A DNA stretch of 64,000 nt from Trichomonas vaginalis G3 (GCF_026262505.1 NC_067206.1:17008641-17072640); one strand, 5' to 3'. Shown: positions 10,915 to 22,405, counted from the first letter of the stretch. Notes: generated by a model not told the origin, from the letters alone. Translations and numbers: made by a program.

Positions 10915-13055
10915 ATGGATAGAAAGTCTGCTAGAATAAAAGCAGAGTTACAAAGATATGGTTGGAGAGTTTCGAAGAATTTTAAATATAGGAAGGGAAG
11001 ACCCATAAAAGTCTATGACAAATTGTCTGGTCTTCGCTACGAAATGGATTTGGAAACAGCACGTGCCAATTATCCAAACAGACTAGAGAGGTTAGAAGAA
11101 GAACGTCTTATGGACATGCCTTTCGATGTTAGTGAACCTCAAGTTGAAGGACACGACGGCTTTGCCAGATTCTACTGGAAACATGACGAACAATTGCATC
11201 CTTTGAGAAGGAAAAAAGGAAAAGGTGAAGACGCACATGCTCCCATGGAAAGAACAAGATATGCATATGAAAAGTATCGTGAAGTTAGAAGTCAAATTAC
11301 ATCTGGTCGAACCTTTACAGTAAACTTTGACGAAGGAAAGAACAAAGAAGGCTTCATGGGAGTACTTGCTGCAATTCAAGACGGAAATAAGAAAGGACAC
11401 AATCTCAGATTGACCATAAACAGATTTGGATGGTCACATTTACTATGCACATGGCAATGAACAAACAGCCGCAAAACTTCTTGACGCTTTCAAGACTACA
11501 AAGAGAGAACAAATGGTTGACTCCGACTCAGACATTTTGAATGCAATTGAAAGGAATTGCAAGTGTCAAGTTCGAATGGTACCAACCTAACCCTCAAGCA
11601 GTCAGACAACATGCTGGATACTTCCCCTTCATAAATAAGTCTGACATTGACTTGACAAGGTATGGAATTTACAATTCAATTGAAACAATTGTCAATGAAC
11701 CTTGCATTCTTACATGTCTCAGGAACTCTGGTCTTGTTACAGATGAGAAGATGAAGTATCTTGAGTCATGTGTGAAGACAAGGTACATTCTCAGAGGTCA
11801 ATTGGCAAAAATTGCACCGTTGGCAAATGTCAATATCCGAGTCAACATACCTACAGCTAAAGGTTCTTCACATGACGACTATGTTGTTGACAAAGACTTA
11901 CCATGGTTGAAGATTGTAATTGTCCACAACCACTTCATGTTGAACGAAAGTCTTACAAACCCATTCTTTGGTAAAAGTAAGTGCAACATTGTCAGAGCTG
12001 TCAACATTCTTTTCAAGAAAGGTTTGTTGGAACCAATTCCAGATGACAAGCTGACAGAAACTTTTGTACCAAAAGACGAAACAAACTTTTCATTGTTAGC
12101 AAGACCAAAAGTTGTTCCAGACAAAGTTCTAGTACAAAAGAAGTACACGGTTCCACAAGGGGTTGGTATGTTCGGATACCAACCTGAACCAGAAGAACTT
12201 CCAATGAGGTTGCAAGAACTTCAAGATGCTATAAACAAACTTCCATTGAGACATCCAATTGACGTCAAATTATATTGGAGAGCATCTGAGTTAGGTCAGA
12301 AGGTTTTATATGAAACAGGTTGCTTCGACGATGTTTATGAGATAACAGGAGAAGTTTCTCAGAAGATAAGAGACTCACTTGAATTTCCACAAACTGGACC
12401 AATTGGTTGCAACAAGTTCGACTCAGATGAAAAGATATACTATGTCGACCTTAACGCTGCATACATGAGGTTTGTCCAATATATTCCGACTGGAATTCCA
12501 AACGAAGATGGTGAGTTCCCGGGAAGGAACTATACAGTTGGAAAAGTCATACAACAACTGTATGATATTAGGAAAGCTTCAAACCCCAAACTTGCAATGA
12601 CACTCAAATTGCTTATGAATTCGACATGGGGATATTCCATTAAGAAACCTCAAGAGATGAAGAGTAAACATTATGAGAAGGTCGACAACTTTGTTGAAAG
12701 GTTTTCTCCTTTTGTTTTGAAGTACGAATTCACTCAAGGTCAAAGTGGCTTAGTAACCACATTAAAACCTATTGTCGAACATTGGTCTTACCCTCAGTTC
12801 GCAAAGGCAGTCCTTGACGAGTACAACAAATTCTTCTCCGAAGTCAAATCCAAAGTCAAGGTTTACTATGAGAACATTGACGCACTCATGACGAACGAAG
12901 AAGGCTATAACAAACTCATTGAAATGGGAATGGTCGGTGAAAAGATGGGTCAATTCAAATTGGACAAAATTTTCACCGAAGTTCATGTCCTCTCCAAGCG
13001 TAAGTACTGGGGTGTTAAAGAAGATGGTGAAATAGTTAAACATTGCATGAAATAA
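10915..13055 (+). pseudogene. Polinton-type DNA polymerase B region, array copy 2 (broken)
   Basis: Copy 2 of the polymerase region, with the same landmarks as copy 1. A 504-codon frame covers most of it, including the motif A-like, motif B-like and KxY-like motifs. A short patch near 12.81-12.83 kb carries several substitutions not found in the other three copies, which is the clearest point divergence between units. Broken; about two interruptions. Confidence 0.85.
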
Positions 13056-13062
13056 AAAATTT

Positions 13063-13287
13063 TTATTCGAATTTGAATTTAAATGTGGGAATTCTTGGGA
13101 ACGGGAAAGGCTTATTTACTTGAGGAACAGGTAAAGGTGGTGGAGGTGGTGGCAACCAGTCCATTTTATATTCCTTCCTAGCTAATTTCCGTTTAATTTC
13201 ATGGTCGCCCTCGGAGTCTTTGAATCGGACAGGTCGAGTTACACCATTCTTGGTCTCAAACTCATATATAACCTGTTTGTCTGTATT
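13063..13287 (-). CDS. Proline-rich ORF, array copy 2 (truncated at junction)
   Basis: Same reverse-strand proline-rich C-terminus as in copy 1. Here the sequence joins directly to the 88-92 aa ORF module at 13287/13288, so the N-terminal part found in copy 4 is absent. Confidence 0.5.
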   Translation of the reverse strand, partial: NTDKQVIYEFETKNGVTRPVRFKDSEGDHEIKRKLARKEYKMDWLPPPPPPLPVPQVNKPFPFPRIPTFKFKFE

Positions 13288-13347
13288 TTCGTCGACTATG
13301 GCACGAGACACGAACATTGACCAAACGGACAAAAAGTGTCATTTCGG

Positions 13348-13614
13348 ATGGTCAAGCAGCCAATCGCATTCGAGCACTTCGAAGAAGCCTTACGTTCCAA
13401 GGGAGAGGGTGTCTGGTGCAAGGCAGAGGTCATGAGACTCTACGAGCAGTACATCCTCAATGCCTGGGAGGACAAATCGTCCTTGAATTGGCAATTCTAC
13501 CAACTCCTCTGGGACGACCTCCTACGCAACTGGGAAGATAACGAAAGAGCCCAATTCAAAGGTCGGGAGCTAATTTTCCAAATTACCATTAATAGTGCCT
13601 ACTTATCCAACTAA
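13348..13614 (+). CDS. Unknown 88-residue protein (module present in copies 1-3)
   Basis: Open frame of 88 codons from ATG at 13348; an in-frame GTG lies four codons upstream. The protein is acidic and rich in tryptophan and glutamine (NAWEDKSSLNWQFYQLLWDD), probably all-helical, with no motif I recognise. It is more GC-rich than its surroundings. It begins only about 60 bp from the junction at 13287/13288 and may be the C-terminal remnant of a longer Polinton gene. It faces the HNH tail on the opposite strand, with stops 46 bp apart. Confidence 0.5.
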   Translation: MVKQPIAFEHFEEALRSKGEGVWCKAEVMRLYEQYILNAWEDKSSLNWQFYQLLWDDLLRNWEDNERAQFKGRELIFQITINSAYLSN

Positions 13615-13660
13615 ACACTTAAATTTACTTGGGGTTTCCCCCTAAAATATTTTTTTACTC

Positions 13661-13774
13661 TTAGAACCACTCGAGGTTCTCCTTACGGTTGTTGAGCTTG
13701 TCACCGTCAATGTGTCTGACCTTCGTCTTCTTGCCTGGATTTGGAACCCATTGAATTGCGACAAGCTTGCCCAT
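13661..13774 (-). CDS. HNH-endonuclease C-terminal tail, array copy 2
   Basis: A 37-codon frame on the reverse strand from an ATG at 13774 to a stop at 13661. It encodes a short strand region (KLVAIQWVPNPGKKTKV) followed by RHIDGDKLNNRKENLEWF. The H-I-D-G-x-x-x-N-N-x-x-x-N-L-E-W pattern is the H and N part of HNH nucleases of the NUMOD4/HNH homing or phage group. No upstream HNH half is visible; a stop lies ten codons before the ATG. It is either a truncated gene or the end of a spliced one. GC content is higher than in the flanks, which suits a transferred fragment. Confidence 0.6.
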   Translation of the reverse strand: MGKLVAIQWVPNPGKKTKVRHIDGDKLNNRKENLEWF

Positions 13775-14332
13775 GGAGTGTTGTGCATGAAAAATAGCGT
13801 GACTTCACTTTTGACAAAAAGTGACACTATTTCTGATGGTTTTGTCATTTATTTGTCAGATTTATAAATGGATAATAATGCTGTAAATCAGATATTAATT
13901 AAAAATATTTAAGATTTATGTTCGAATTGAAAAGCAAAATGATATTTTTTTAATTGAAAAACGTTAATATCTGATATTTTGAAGTTTTTAATATTTGTTA
14001 GTATCTTAAATTATTGAATGCATACATTTTTTATGTTCTCAATTTTAAAAAATTGTGAAGAATTTAGTTTTTTGGAGATGGATGTTTAATATTTGTGAGT
14101 GAGAATGCAAGCAGGAGTTTGGTACTTTAAGGCTAGGTTGAGATAGATTTCCCATTATATTATCTGTGAATATTTTGCTTGAAAATTCAAGATATAAAAA
14201 TATATTATCAAAAAATTTTATATTTTTAAATACAATAGGGTGGAAATATAGTACGATGAGATAGCAATGATATATTTTATAATGGGAGGTAATCTGAAGA
14301 TAAGTAGCAAATTTTATGCGATTTTGATTGGG

Positions 14333-14515
14333 AGTTGGAGGGTGTGAGTACTATAGCATGTAATAGTATCTCACACCCTCCAATTCTTCCTATGGCGCCG
14401 AAAAATTTTTGGTGAAATGCGACGACATTTCACCAAAAAATTTTCGGCGCCATATAGAGAACTATAGTCTGCGAGGTACTGATTCTATCTATGTACCTCG
14501 CAGACCATAGTTCTC
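14333..14515. repeat. Three-hairpin cluster, array copy 2
   Basis: Copy of the cluster at 7909-8091 with all three stems preserved. Confidence 0.9.
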
Positions 14516-14779
14516 AGCCAAAATGTCAAAAATTTCGGAAATTCGAAATAATTTTTTTTGAGAAAAAATTAACCGTTTAACATAATATTTATAATATTGC
14601 TTATTCAATTAGACGGATTAAAAATTATATGTTTTCTTTTTATTTTTTCAATTCAATTATTAGCTGACTCGAATTTGTATAAGTTTTTTAAAATAGATAT
14701 CAAAAATTAAATATAAAAAAGAAAACAATTAAGAATATTAAAGTAAATTCTTTATTAAGAAACAATAAAATGAAAATAT

Positions 14780-14969
14780 AAAACTTTGTATGATTTGAGT
14801 GGATATTGAGAGTAATTTGTGAGTGTGCTTCAGCTGCATATGTAAGATTGTTCGGATTTAATTAAAAATTGTAAATTTTTTGTCTTTATATCAAACTATT
14901 CGACAAAACTTTGTATGATTTGAGTGGATATTGAGAGTAATTTGTGAGTGTGCTTCGGCTGCATCCGCT
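14780..14969. repeat. 125-bp tandem repeat, 1.5 units
   Basis: Same 125-bp unit as at 8356, beginning at 14780 and 14905. One whole unit fewer than between copies 1 and 2. Confidence 0.95.
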
Positions 14970-15137
14970 AATTCCTTCTTCATTCTTAACATTCTTTGTT
15001 TTATTTAGAACTATATTATCTTATTTCTAAAAATAATACTGAATTTTTTAAAAAATCCAAATGTAATAAATGTAAGTGTTTATTCCTTAACTTCCTTTTT
15101 GTGATTTTTTGAATTTTCTTGTTTTTGAAATTATTTG

Positions 15138-16109
15138 TTAATCTCTAAGATTTTTTTCGAAGCCTGGTTCAGCGCAGAGATCTTTTGTCCATTTGGGGCC
15201 TCTTTCCCAGGCCTCAAATGGAGTCAATTTCTCCCCAAAGAGTTTGAATAATGCGGAGTGTTTCCATACCCTATTATACTGGGAAACAACATTGGGGATG
15301 AACTCAAAGACGTTCACTCCAGGGTTTGTCTTGAAAAGAGTCTCCCAACTCCTTTCAATTTTTCCATTTTCCTCTGGAGAGTACGGATGAGTTTTGAAAT
15401 GTTTTATATTGAATTCTTGGCAAACCGCTTCAAAATCTTTTCCAATGAATTCTGTTCCATTATCTGTGAGAATTCCATGTGGAACTAATTTGACTAAATC
15501 AATTGCGTGACGAAATACTCTGGCAGTATTTTTCATTTCTTTTGTATCGAAAACATCCCAGCAAATAATGTATCTGCTTCTGTCATCAAGAAATGAAATT
15601 AAATATTGAAGGTTACCGTTATCGTCCTTCAGAAATTTCAAATCAGTATGCCACAATTGATTAACATATTGAGCAACGTATTCATGTGGATGTTCGTCGA
15701 TTTTCTGATGCCTGTGAAATGTAAACAAATGTTGTTGATTGAAAATTTTGAAAGCATCGTTGAATGTAAATCTTTCGACTTTTTCGAAATATGATTCTTT
15801 GATCCTTTTGTATCCAATGTCATATTGTGCTTTAATTTCCAAAATTTTGTATACATCTTCCTCAAAAATTTTTTTCTTTGGTCTTCCTCTTTCTTTTATT
15901 GGATAGCCGAGTAGTACGAAAATTTTTTTCAAACGTTCTTTTCCTATTGAAAGTGTTTTTGCCGTATCTTCGAGAGTTACATTTGGATTATTAATGTATT
16001 CTTGATATTTTTCTTCAATTACGTTGAGAACCTGATCGGCGGGAACGGTTGGGAGTTGAAAAGTTTTAAGATCTTCTGGGTTTTCGAGACGAACCAAGAT
16101 GTCTTCCAT
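15138..16109 (-). CDS. rve-family integrase, array copy 3 (open, 323 aa)
   Basis: A DNA-cutting and joining enzyme of the rve/DDE superfamily. Residues 1-70 look like a helix-turn-helix DNA-binding part (TLEDTAKTLSIGKERLKKIF), followed by a basic AT-hook-like patch, KERGRPKKK. The catalytic core follows, with acidic residues in WHTDLKFL, TDNGTEFIG and SPEENGKIERSW: the spacing is D, D and E (NGxxER) as in IS3/IS481 integrases. The C-terminal part (FNIKH to the end) is a short tail. The start ATG at 16109 opens into the AT-rich spacer shared with the divergent small ORF. Whether this protein or the distinct integrase at 62.5 kb mobilises the unit is unknown. Confidence 0.85.
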   Translation of the reverse strand: MEDILVRLENPEDLKTFQLPTVPADQVLNVIEEKYQEYINNPNVTLEDTAKTLSIGKERLKKIFVLLGYPIKERGRPKKKIFEEDVYKILEIKAQYDIGYKRIKESYFEKVERFTFNDAFKIFNQQHLFTFHRHQKIDEHPHEYVAQYVNQLWHTDLKFLKDDNGNLQYLISFLDDRSRYIICWDVFDTKEMKNTARVFRHAIDLVKLVPHGILTDNGTEFIGKDFEAVCQEFNIKHFKTHPYSPEENGKIERSWETLFKTNPGVNVFEFIPNVVSQYNRVWKHSALFKLFGEKLTPFEAWERGPKWTKDLCAEPGFEKNLRD

Positions 16110-16692
16110 TTTTTAATTTGTAAATTTTTCAATTTTTCAAAAGATAATTTAAAAATACTAGTTATTTGATAAAATTTGTTTATTTTAAATAAAACAATTT
16201 TTTTTGAAAAAATTATATTAATGATTTGAAGGCAAAAGCCAAAAACTTAATAGATAAAATGCTCTTTCTATATAGATCAACTTCTATTATTAAATTTATA
16301 AAAATGGAGAGATTTTGCAAATTATTTTCTAATATATTATATTTATAATCATTTTATTTATCCCATTAATAATTGTGAACCCAGAACATCTTCCCTTCAA
16401 AGTGCCAAGCATCAACACACATTCTCACTCACAAATTTTTAAAACTCATTGCCAAAAATTTAAAAAACTCACAATTTTTTTTAAATTGATAACCCTCAAA
16501 CCGTTTCCAATCAATAATTTGAGAGTCTATATGATAATGTAAAAGTTAAAACATTCAAGTATTTAAGTATTTCTTTAAAATATTAAGTTTTTTATTTTTC
16601 CAATAAAATTCTAATATCAAATATTTTTATTTAACGATTAATTTTATTTATATTTTTATAGTTTTTTTAAGAAAAAATATTGTTAGGGTTTT

Positions 16693-17172
16693 ATGGATTT
16701 TCAATTAATATACAAGATAATTCATGAATGTATATATTTCCAAGTTTTTAAGGATGCAACACTTTACATTTGTAAACTGTCAAAAATGAAGTCACGCTAT
16801 TTTTCATGCATTACAGCTTTGGAGACAACAGATGGAAAAGTTTACTTCACTGACCAACAGTTCATTATAGAACATCTCATTGACTTAGAGTCGAAATATT
16901 CTAAACTTTACAACAAACACAAAAAGTTGAAAGGAAAACAAAAACAAATGGCATATGATATTTATGAAGATGTTGACGACACAACTGTTCCTGCAAGTGA
17001 AGTAAAGTCAGAGGAACCGAAAAGTGACGAAAAACCGATAGAAGAAGAGAAACCAAAAACTGAAGATAAACCAAAACCAAAGTTTAGTTTCCAAACTAAA
17101 CCAAGTCAACCTTCATTAGCTGGTATGGGTTGGCGTCAAAGACTTATGGCAGCAGGCGGTTATGTAAAGTAA
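16693..17172 (+). CDS. Small Lys/Glu/Pro-rich protein, array copy 3
   Basis: Open 159-codon frame, identical in design to copy 4 (22989-23468). It is followed 42 bp later by the polymerase region on the same strand. Confidence 0.6.
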   Translation: MDFQLIYKIIHECIYFQVFKDATLYICKLSKMKSRYFSCITALETTDGKVYFTDQQFIIEHLIDLESKYSKLYNKHKKLKGKQKQMAYDIYEDVDDTTVPASEVKSEEPKSDEKPIEEEKPKTEDKPKPKFSFQTKPSQPSLAGMGWRQRLMAAGGYVK

Positions 17173-17214
17173 AGAAAAAATATTTTTTATTTTTATAAAA
17201 ATGCCCCATATAGA

Positions 17215-19351
17215 ATGGATAGAAAGTCTGCTAGAATAAAAGCAGAGTTACAAAGATATGGTTGGAGAGTTTCGAAGAATTTTAAATATAGGAAGGGAAG
17301 ACCCATAAAAGTCTATGACAAATTGTCTGGTCTTCGCTACGAAATGGATTTGGAAACAGCACGTGCCAATTATCCAAACAGACTAGAGAGGTTAGAAGAA
17401 GAACGTCTTATGGACATGCCTTTCGATGTTAGTGAACCTCAAGTTGAAGGACACGACGGCTTTGCCAGATTCTACTGGAAACATGACGAACAATTGCATC
17501 CTTTGAGAAGGAAAAAAGGAAAAGGTGAAGACGCACATGCTCCCATGGAAAGAACAAGATATGCATATGAAAAGTATCGTGAAGTTAGAAGTCAAATTAC
17601 ATCTGGTCGAACCTTTACAGTAAACTTTGACGAAGGAAAGAACAAAGAAGGCTTCATGGAGTACTTGCTGCAATTCAAGACGGAAATAAGAAAGGACACA
17701 ATCTCAGATTGACCATAACAGATTTGGATGGTCACATTTACTATGCACATGGCAATGAACAAACAGCCGCAAAACTTCTTGACGCTTTCAAGACTACAAA
17801 GAGAGAACAAATGGTTGACTCCGACTCAGACATTTTGAATGCAATTGAAGGAATTGCAAGTGTCAAGTTCGAATGGTACCAACCTAACCCTCAAGCAGTC
17901 AGACAACATGCTGGATACTTCCCCTTCATAAATAAGTCTGACATTGACTTGACAAGGTATGGAATTTACAATTCAATTGAAACAATTGTCAATGAACCTT
18001 GCATTCTTACATGTCTCAGGAACTCTGGTCTTGTTACAGATGAGAAGATGAAGTATCTTGAGTCATGTGTGAAGACAAGGTACATTCTCAGAGGTCAATT
18101 GGCAAAAATTGCACCGTTGGCAAATGTCAATATCCGAGTCAACATACCTACAGCTAAAGGTTCTTCACATGACGACTATGTTGTTGACAAAGACTTACCA
18201 TGGTTGAAGATTGTAATTGTCCACAACCACTTCATGTTGAACGAAAGTCTTACAAACCCATTCTTTGGTAAAAGTAAGTGCAACATTGTCAGAGCTGTCA
18301 ACATTCTTTTCAAGAAAGGTTTGTTGGAACCAATTCCAGATGACAAGCTGACAGAAACTTTTGTACCAAAAGACGAAACAAACTTTTCATTGTTAGCAAG
18401 ACCAAAAGTTGTTCCAGACAAAGTTCTAGTACAAAAGAAGTACACGGTTCCACAAGGGGTTGGTATGTTCGATACCAACCTGAACCAGAAGAACTTCCAA
18501 TGAGGTTGCAAGAACTTCAAGATGCTATAAACAAACTTCCATTGAGACATCCAATTGACGTCAAATTATATTGGAGAGCATCTGAGTTAGGTCAGAAGGT
18601 TTTATATGAAACAGGTTGCTTCGACGATGTTTATGAGATAACAGGAGAAGTTTCTCAGAAGATAAGAGACTCACTTGAATTTCCACAAACTGGACCAATT
18701 GGTTGCAACAAGTTCGACTCAGATGAAAAGATATACTATGTCGACCTTAACGCTGCATACATGAGGTTTGTCCAATATATTCCGACTGGAATTCCAAACG
18801 AAGATGGTGAGTTCCCGGGAAGGAACTATACAGTTGGAAAAGTCATACAACAACTGTATGATATTAGGAAAGCTTCAAACCCCAAACTTGCAATGACACT
18901 CAAATTGCTTATGAATTCGACATGGGGATATTCCATTAAGAAACCTCAAGAGATGAAGAGTAAACATTATGAGAAGGTCGACAACTTTGTTGAAGGGTTT
19001 TCTCCTTTTGTTTTGAAGTACGAATTCACTCAAGGTCAAAGTGGCTTAGTAACCACATTAAAACCTATTGTCGAACATTGGTCTTACCCTCAGTTCGCAA
19101 AGGCAGTCCTTGACAACTACAATGAGTTCTTCTCCGAAGTCAAATCCAAAGTCAAGGTTTACTATGAGAACATTGACGCACTCATGACGAACGAAGAAGG
19201 CTATAACAAACTCATTGAAATGGGAATGGTCGGTGAAAAGATGGGTCAATTCAAATTGGACAAAATTTTCACCGAAGTTCATGTCCTCTCCAAGCGTAAG
19301 TACTGGGGTGTTAAAGAAGATGGTGAAATAGTTAAACATTGCATGAAATAA
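17215..19351 (+). pseudogene. Polinton-type DNA polymerase B region, array copy 3 (broken)
   Basis: Copy 3 of the polymerase region with the same landmarks. It is nearly identical to copies 1 and 4 and carries a small number of breaks. The final 283-codon frame holds the motif A-like, motif B-like and KRKYWG segments. Confidence 0.85.
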
Positions 19352-19358
19352 AAAATTT

Positions 19359-19583
19359 TTATTCGAATTTGAATTTAAATGTGGGAATTCTTGGGAACGG
19401 GAAAGGCTTATTTACTTGAGGAACAGGTAAAGGTGGTGGAGGTGGTGGCAACCAGTCCATTTTATATTCCTTCCTAGCTAATTTCCGTTTAATTTCATGG
19501 TCGCCCTCGGAGTCTTTGAATCGGACAGGTCGAGTTACACCATTCTTGGTCTCAAACTCATATATAACCTGTTTGTCTGTATT
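19359..19583 (-). CDS. Proline-rich ORF, array copy 3 (truncated at junction)
   Basis: As copy 2: the polyproline C-terminus, then a direct join at 19583/19584 to the 88-92 aa ORF module. Confidence 0.5.
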   Translation of the reverse strand, partial: NTDKQVIYEFETKNGVTRPVRFKDSEGDHEIKRKLARKEYKMDWLPPPPPPLPVPQVNKPFPFPRIPTFKFKFE

Positions 19584-19643
19584 TTCGTCGACTATGGCAC
19601 GAGACACGAACATTGACCAAACGGACAAAAAGTGTCATTTCGG

Positions 19644-19910
19644 ATGGTCAAGCAGCCAATCGCATTCGAGCACTTCGAAGAAGCCTTACGTTCCAAGGGA
19701 GAGGGTGTCTGGTGCAAGGCAGAGGTCATGAGACTCTACGAGCAGTACATCCTCAATGCCTGGGAGGACAAATCGTCCTTGAATTGGCAATTCTACCAAC
19801 TCCTCTGGGACGACCTCCTACGCAACTGGGAAGATAACGAAAGAGCCCAATTCAAAGGTCGGGAGCTAATTTTCCAAATTACCATTAATAGTGCCTACTT
19901 ATCCAACTAA
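19644..19910 (+). CDS. Unknown 88-residue protein, array copy 3
   Basis: Identical to 13348-13614: acidic, tryptophan-rich, no recognised domain. Confidence 0.5.
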   Translation: MVKQPIAFEHFEEALRSKGEGVWCKAEVMRLYEQYILNAWEDKSSLNWQFYQLLWDDLLRNWEDNERAQFKGRELIFQITINSAYLSN

Positions 19911-19956
19911 ACACTTAAATTTACTTGGGGTTTCCCCCTAAAATATTTTTTTACTC

Positions 19957-20070
19957 TTAGAACCACTCGAGGTTCTCCTTACGGTTGTTGAGCTTGTCAC
20001 CGTCAATGTGTCTGACCTTCGTCTTCTTGCCTGGATTTGGAACCCATTGAATTGCGACAAGCTTGCCCAT
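19957..20070 (-). CDS. HNH-endonuclease C-terminal tail, array copy 3
   Basis: Identical 37-codon frame ending RHIDGDKLNNRKENLEWF. Being open in all three copies suggests recent duplication rather than selection, since the copies are nearly identical throughout. Confidence 0.6.
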   Translation of the reverse strand: MGKLVAIQWVPNPGKKTKVRHIDGDKLNNRKENLEWF

Positions 20071-20628
20071 GGAGTGTTGTGCATGAAAAATAGCGTGACT
20101 TCACTTTTGACAAAAAGTGACACTATTTCTGATGGTTTTGTCATTTATTTGTCAGATTTATAAATGGATAATAATGCTGTAAATCAGATATTAATTAAAA
20201 ATATTTAAGATTTATGTTCGAATTGAAAAGCAAAATGATATTTTTTTAATTGAAAAACGTTAATATCTGATATTTTGAAGTTTTTAATATTTGTTAGTAT
20301 CTTAAATTATTGAATGCATACATTTTTTATGTTCTCAATTTTAAAAAATTGTGAAGAATTTAGTTTTTTGGAGATGGATGTTTAATATTTGTGAGTGAGA
20401 ATGCAAGCAGGAGTTTGGTACTTTAAGGCTAGGTTGAGATAGATTTCCCATTATATTATCTGTGAATATTTTGCTTGAAAATTCAAGATATAAAAATATA
20501 TTATCAAAAAATTTTATATTTTTAAATACAATAGGGTGGAAATATAGTACGATGAGATAGCAATGATATATTTTATAATGGGAGGTAATCTGAAGATAAG
20601 TAGCAAATTTTATGCGATTTTGATTGGG

Positions 20629-20811
20629 AGTTGGAGGGTGTGAGTACTATAGCATGTAATAGTATCTCACACCCTCCAATTCTTCCTATGGCGCCGAAAA
20701 ATTTTTGGTGAAATGCGACGACATTTCACCAAAAAATTTTCGGCGCCATATAGAGAACTATAGTCTGCGAGGTACTGATTCTATCTATGTACCTCGCAGA
20801 CCATAGTTCTC
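20629..20811. repeat. Three-hairpin cluster, array copy 3
   Basis: Third copy of the hairpin cluster, stems intact. Confidence 0.9.
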
Positions 20812-21075
20812 AGCCAAAATGTCAAAAATTTCGGAAATTCGAAATAATTTTTTTTGAGAAAAAATTAACCGTTTAACATAATATTTATAATATTGCTTAT
20901 TCAATTAGACGGATTAAAAATTATATGTTTTCTTTTTATTTTTTCAATTCAATTATTAGCTGACTCGAATTTGTATAAGTTTTTTAAAATAGATATCAAA
21001 AATTAAATATAAAAAAGAAAACAATTAAGAATATTAAAGTAAATTCTTTATTAAGAAACAATAAAATGAAAATAT

Positions 21076-21265
21076 AAAACTTTGTATGATTTGAGTGGAT
21101 ATTGAGAGTAATTTGTGAGTGTGCTTCAGCTGCATATGTAAGATTGTTCGGATTTAATTAAAAATTGTAAATTTTTTGTCTTTATATCAAACTATTCGAC
21201 AAAACTTTGTATGATTTGAGTGGATATTGAGAGTAATTTGTGAGTGTGCTTCGGCTGCATCCGCT
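21076..21265. repeat. 125-bp tandem repeat, 1.5 units
   Basis: Units begin at 21076 and 21201; same structure as 14780-14969. Confidence 0.95.
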
Positions 21266-21433
21266 AATTCCTTCTTCATTCTTAACATTCTTTGTTTTAT
21301 TTAGAACTATATTATCTTATTTCTAAAAATAATACTGAATTTTTTAAAAAATCCAAATGTAATAAATGTAAGTGTTTATTCCTTAACTTCCTTTTTGTGA
21401 TTTTTTGAATTTTCTTGTTTTTGAAATTATTTG

Positions 21434-22405
21434 TTAATCTCTAAGATTTTTTTCGAAGCCTGGTTCAGCGCAGAGATCTTTTGTCCATTTGGGGCCTCTT
21501 TCCCAGGCCTCAAATGGAGTCAATTTCTCCCCAAAGAGTTTGAATAATGCGGAGTGTTTCCATACCCTATTATACTGGGAAACAACATTGGGGATGAACT
21601 CAAAGACGTTCACTCCAGGGTTTGTCTTGAAAAGAGTCTCCCAACTCCTTTCAATTTTTCCATTTTCCTCTGGAGAGTACGGATGAGTTTTGAAATGTTT
21701 TATATTGAATTCTTGGCAAACCGCTTCAAAATCTTTTCCAATGAATTCTGTTCCATTATCTGTGAGAATTCCATGTGGAACTAATTTGACTAAATCAATT
21801 GCGTGACGAAATACTCTGGCAGTATTTTTCATTTCTTTTGTATCGAAAACATCCCAGCAAATAATGTATCTGCTTCTGTCATCAAGAAATGAAATTAAAT
21901 ATTGAAGGTTACCGTTATCGTCCTTCAGAAATTTCAAATCAGTATGCCACAATTGATTAACATATTGAGCAACGTATTCATGTGGATGTTCGTCGATTTT
22001 CTGATGCCTGTGAAATGTAAACAAATGTTGTTGATTGAAAATTTTGAAAGCATCGTTGAATGTAAATCTTTCGACTTTTTCGAAATATGATTCTTTGATC
22101 CTTTTGTATCCAATGTCATATTGTGCTTTAATTTCCAAAATTTTGTATACATCTTCCTCAAAAATTTTTTTCTTTGGTCTTCCTCTTTCTTTTATTGGAT
22201 AGCCGAGTAGTACGAAAATTTTTTTCAAACGTTCTTTTCCTATTGAAAGTGTTTTTGCCGTATCTTCGAGAGTTACATTTGGATTATTAATGTATTCTTG
22301 ATATTTTTCTTCAATTACGTTGAGAACCTGATCGGCGGGAACGGTTGGGAGTTGAAAAGTTTTAAGATCTTCTGGGTTTTCGAGACGAACCAAGATGTCT
22401 TCCAT
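21434..22405 (-). CDS. rve-family integrase, array copy 4 (open, 323 aa)
   Basis: Same 323-residue protein as copy 3, open from the ATG at 22405 to the stop at 21434. It has the helix-turn-helix-like N-terminus, GRPKKK patch and D, D, E core (WHTDLKF, TDNGTEF, NGKIERSW). Confidence 0.85.
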   Translation of the reverse strand: MEDILVRLENPEDLKTFQLPTVPADQVLNVIEEKYQEYINNPNVTLEDTAKTLSIGKERLKKIFVLLGYPIKERGRPKKKIFEEDVYKILEIKAQYDIGYKRIKESYFEKVERFTFNDAFKIFNQQHLFTFHRHQKIDEHPHEYVAQYVNQLWHTDLKFLKDDNGNLQYLISFLDDRSRYIICWDVFDTKEMKNTARVFRHAIDLVKLVPHGILTDNGTEFIGKDFEAVCQEFNIKHFKTHPYSPEENGKIERSWETLFKTNPGVNVFEFIPNVVSQYNRVWKHSALFKLFGEKLTPFEAWERGPKWTKDLCAEPGFEKNLRD

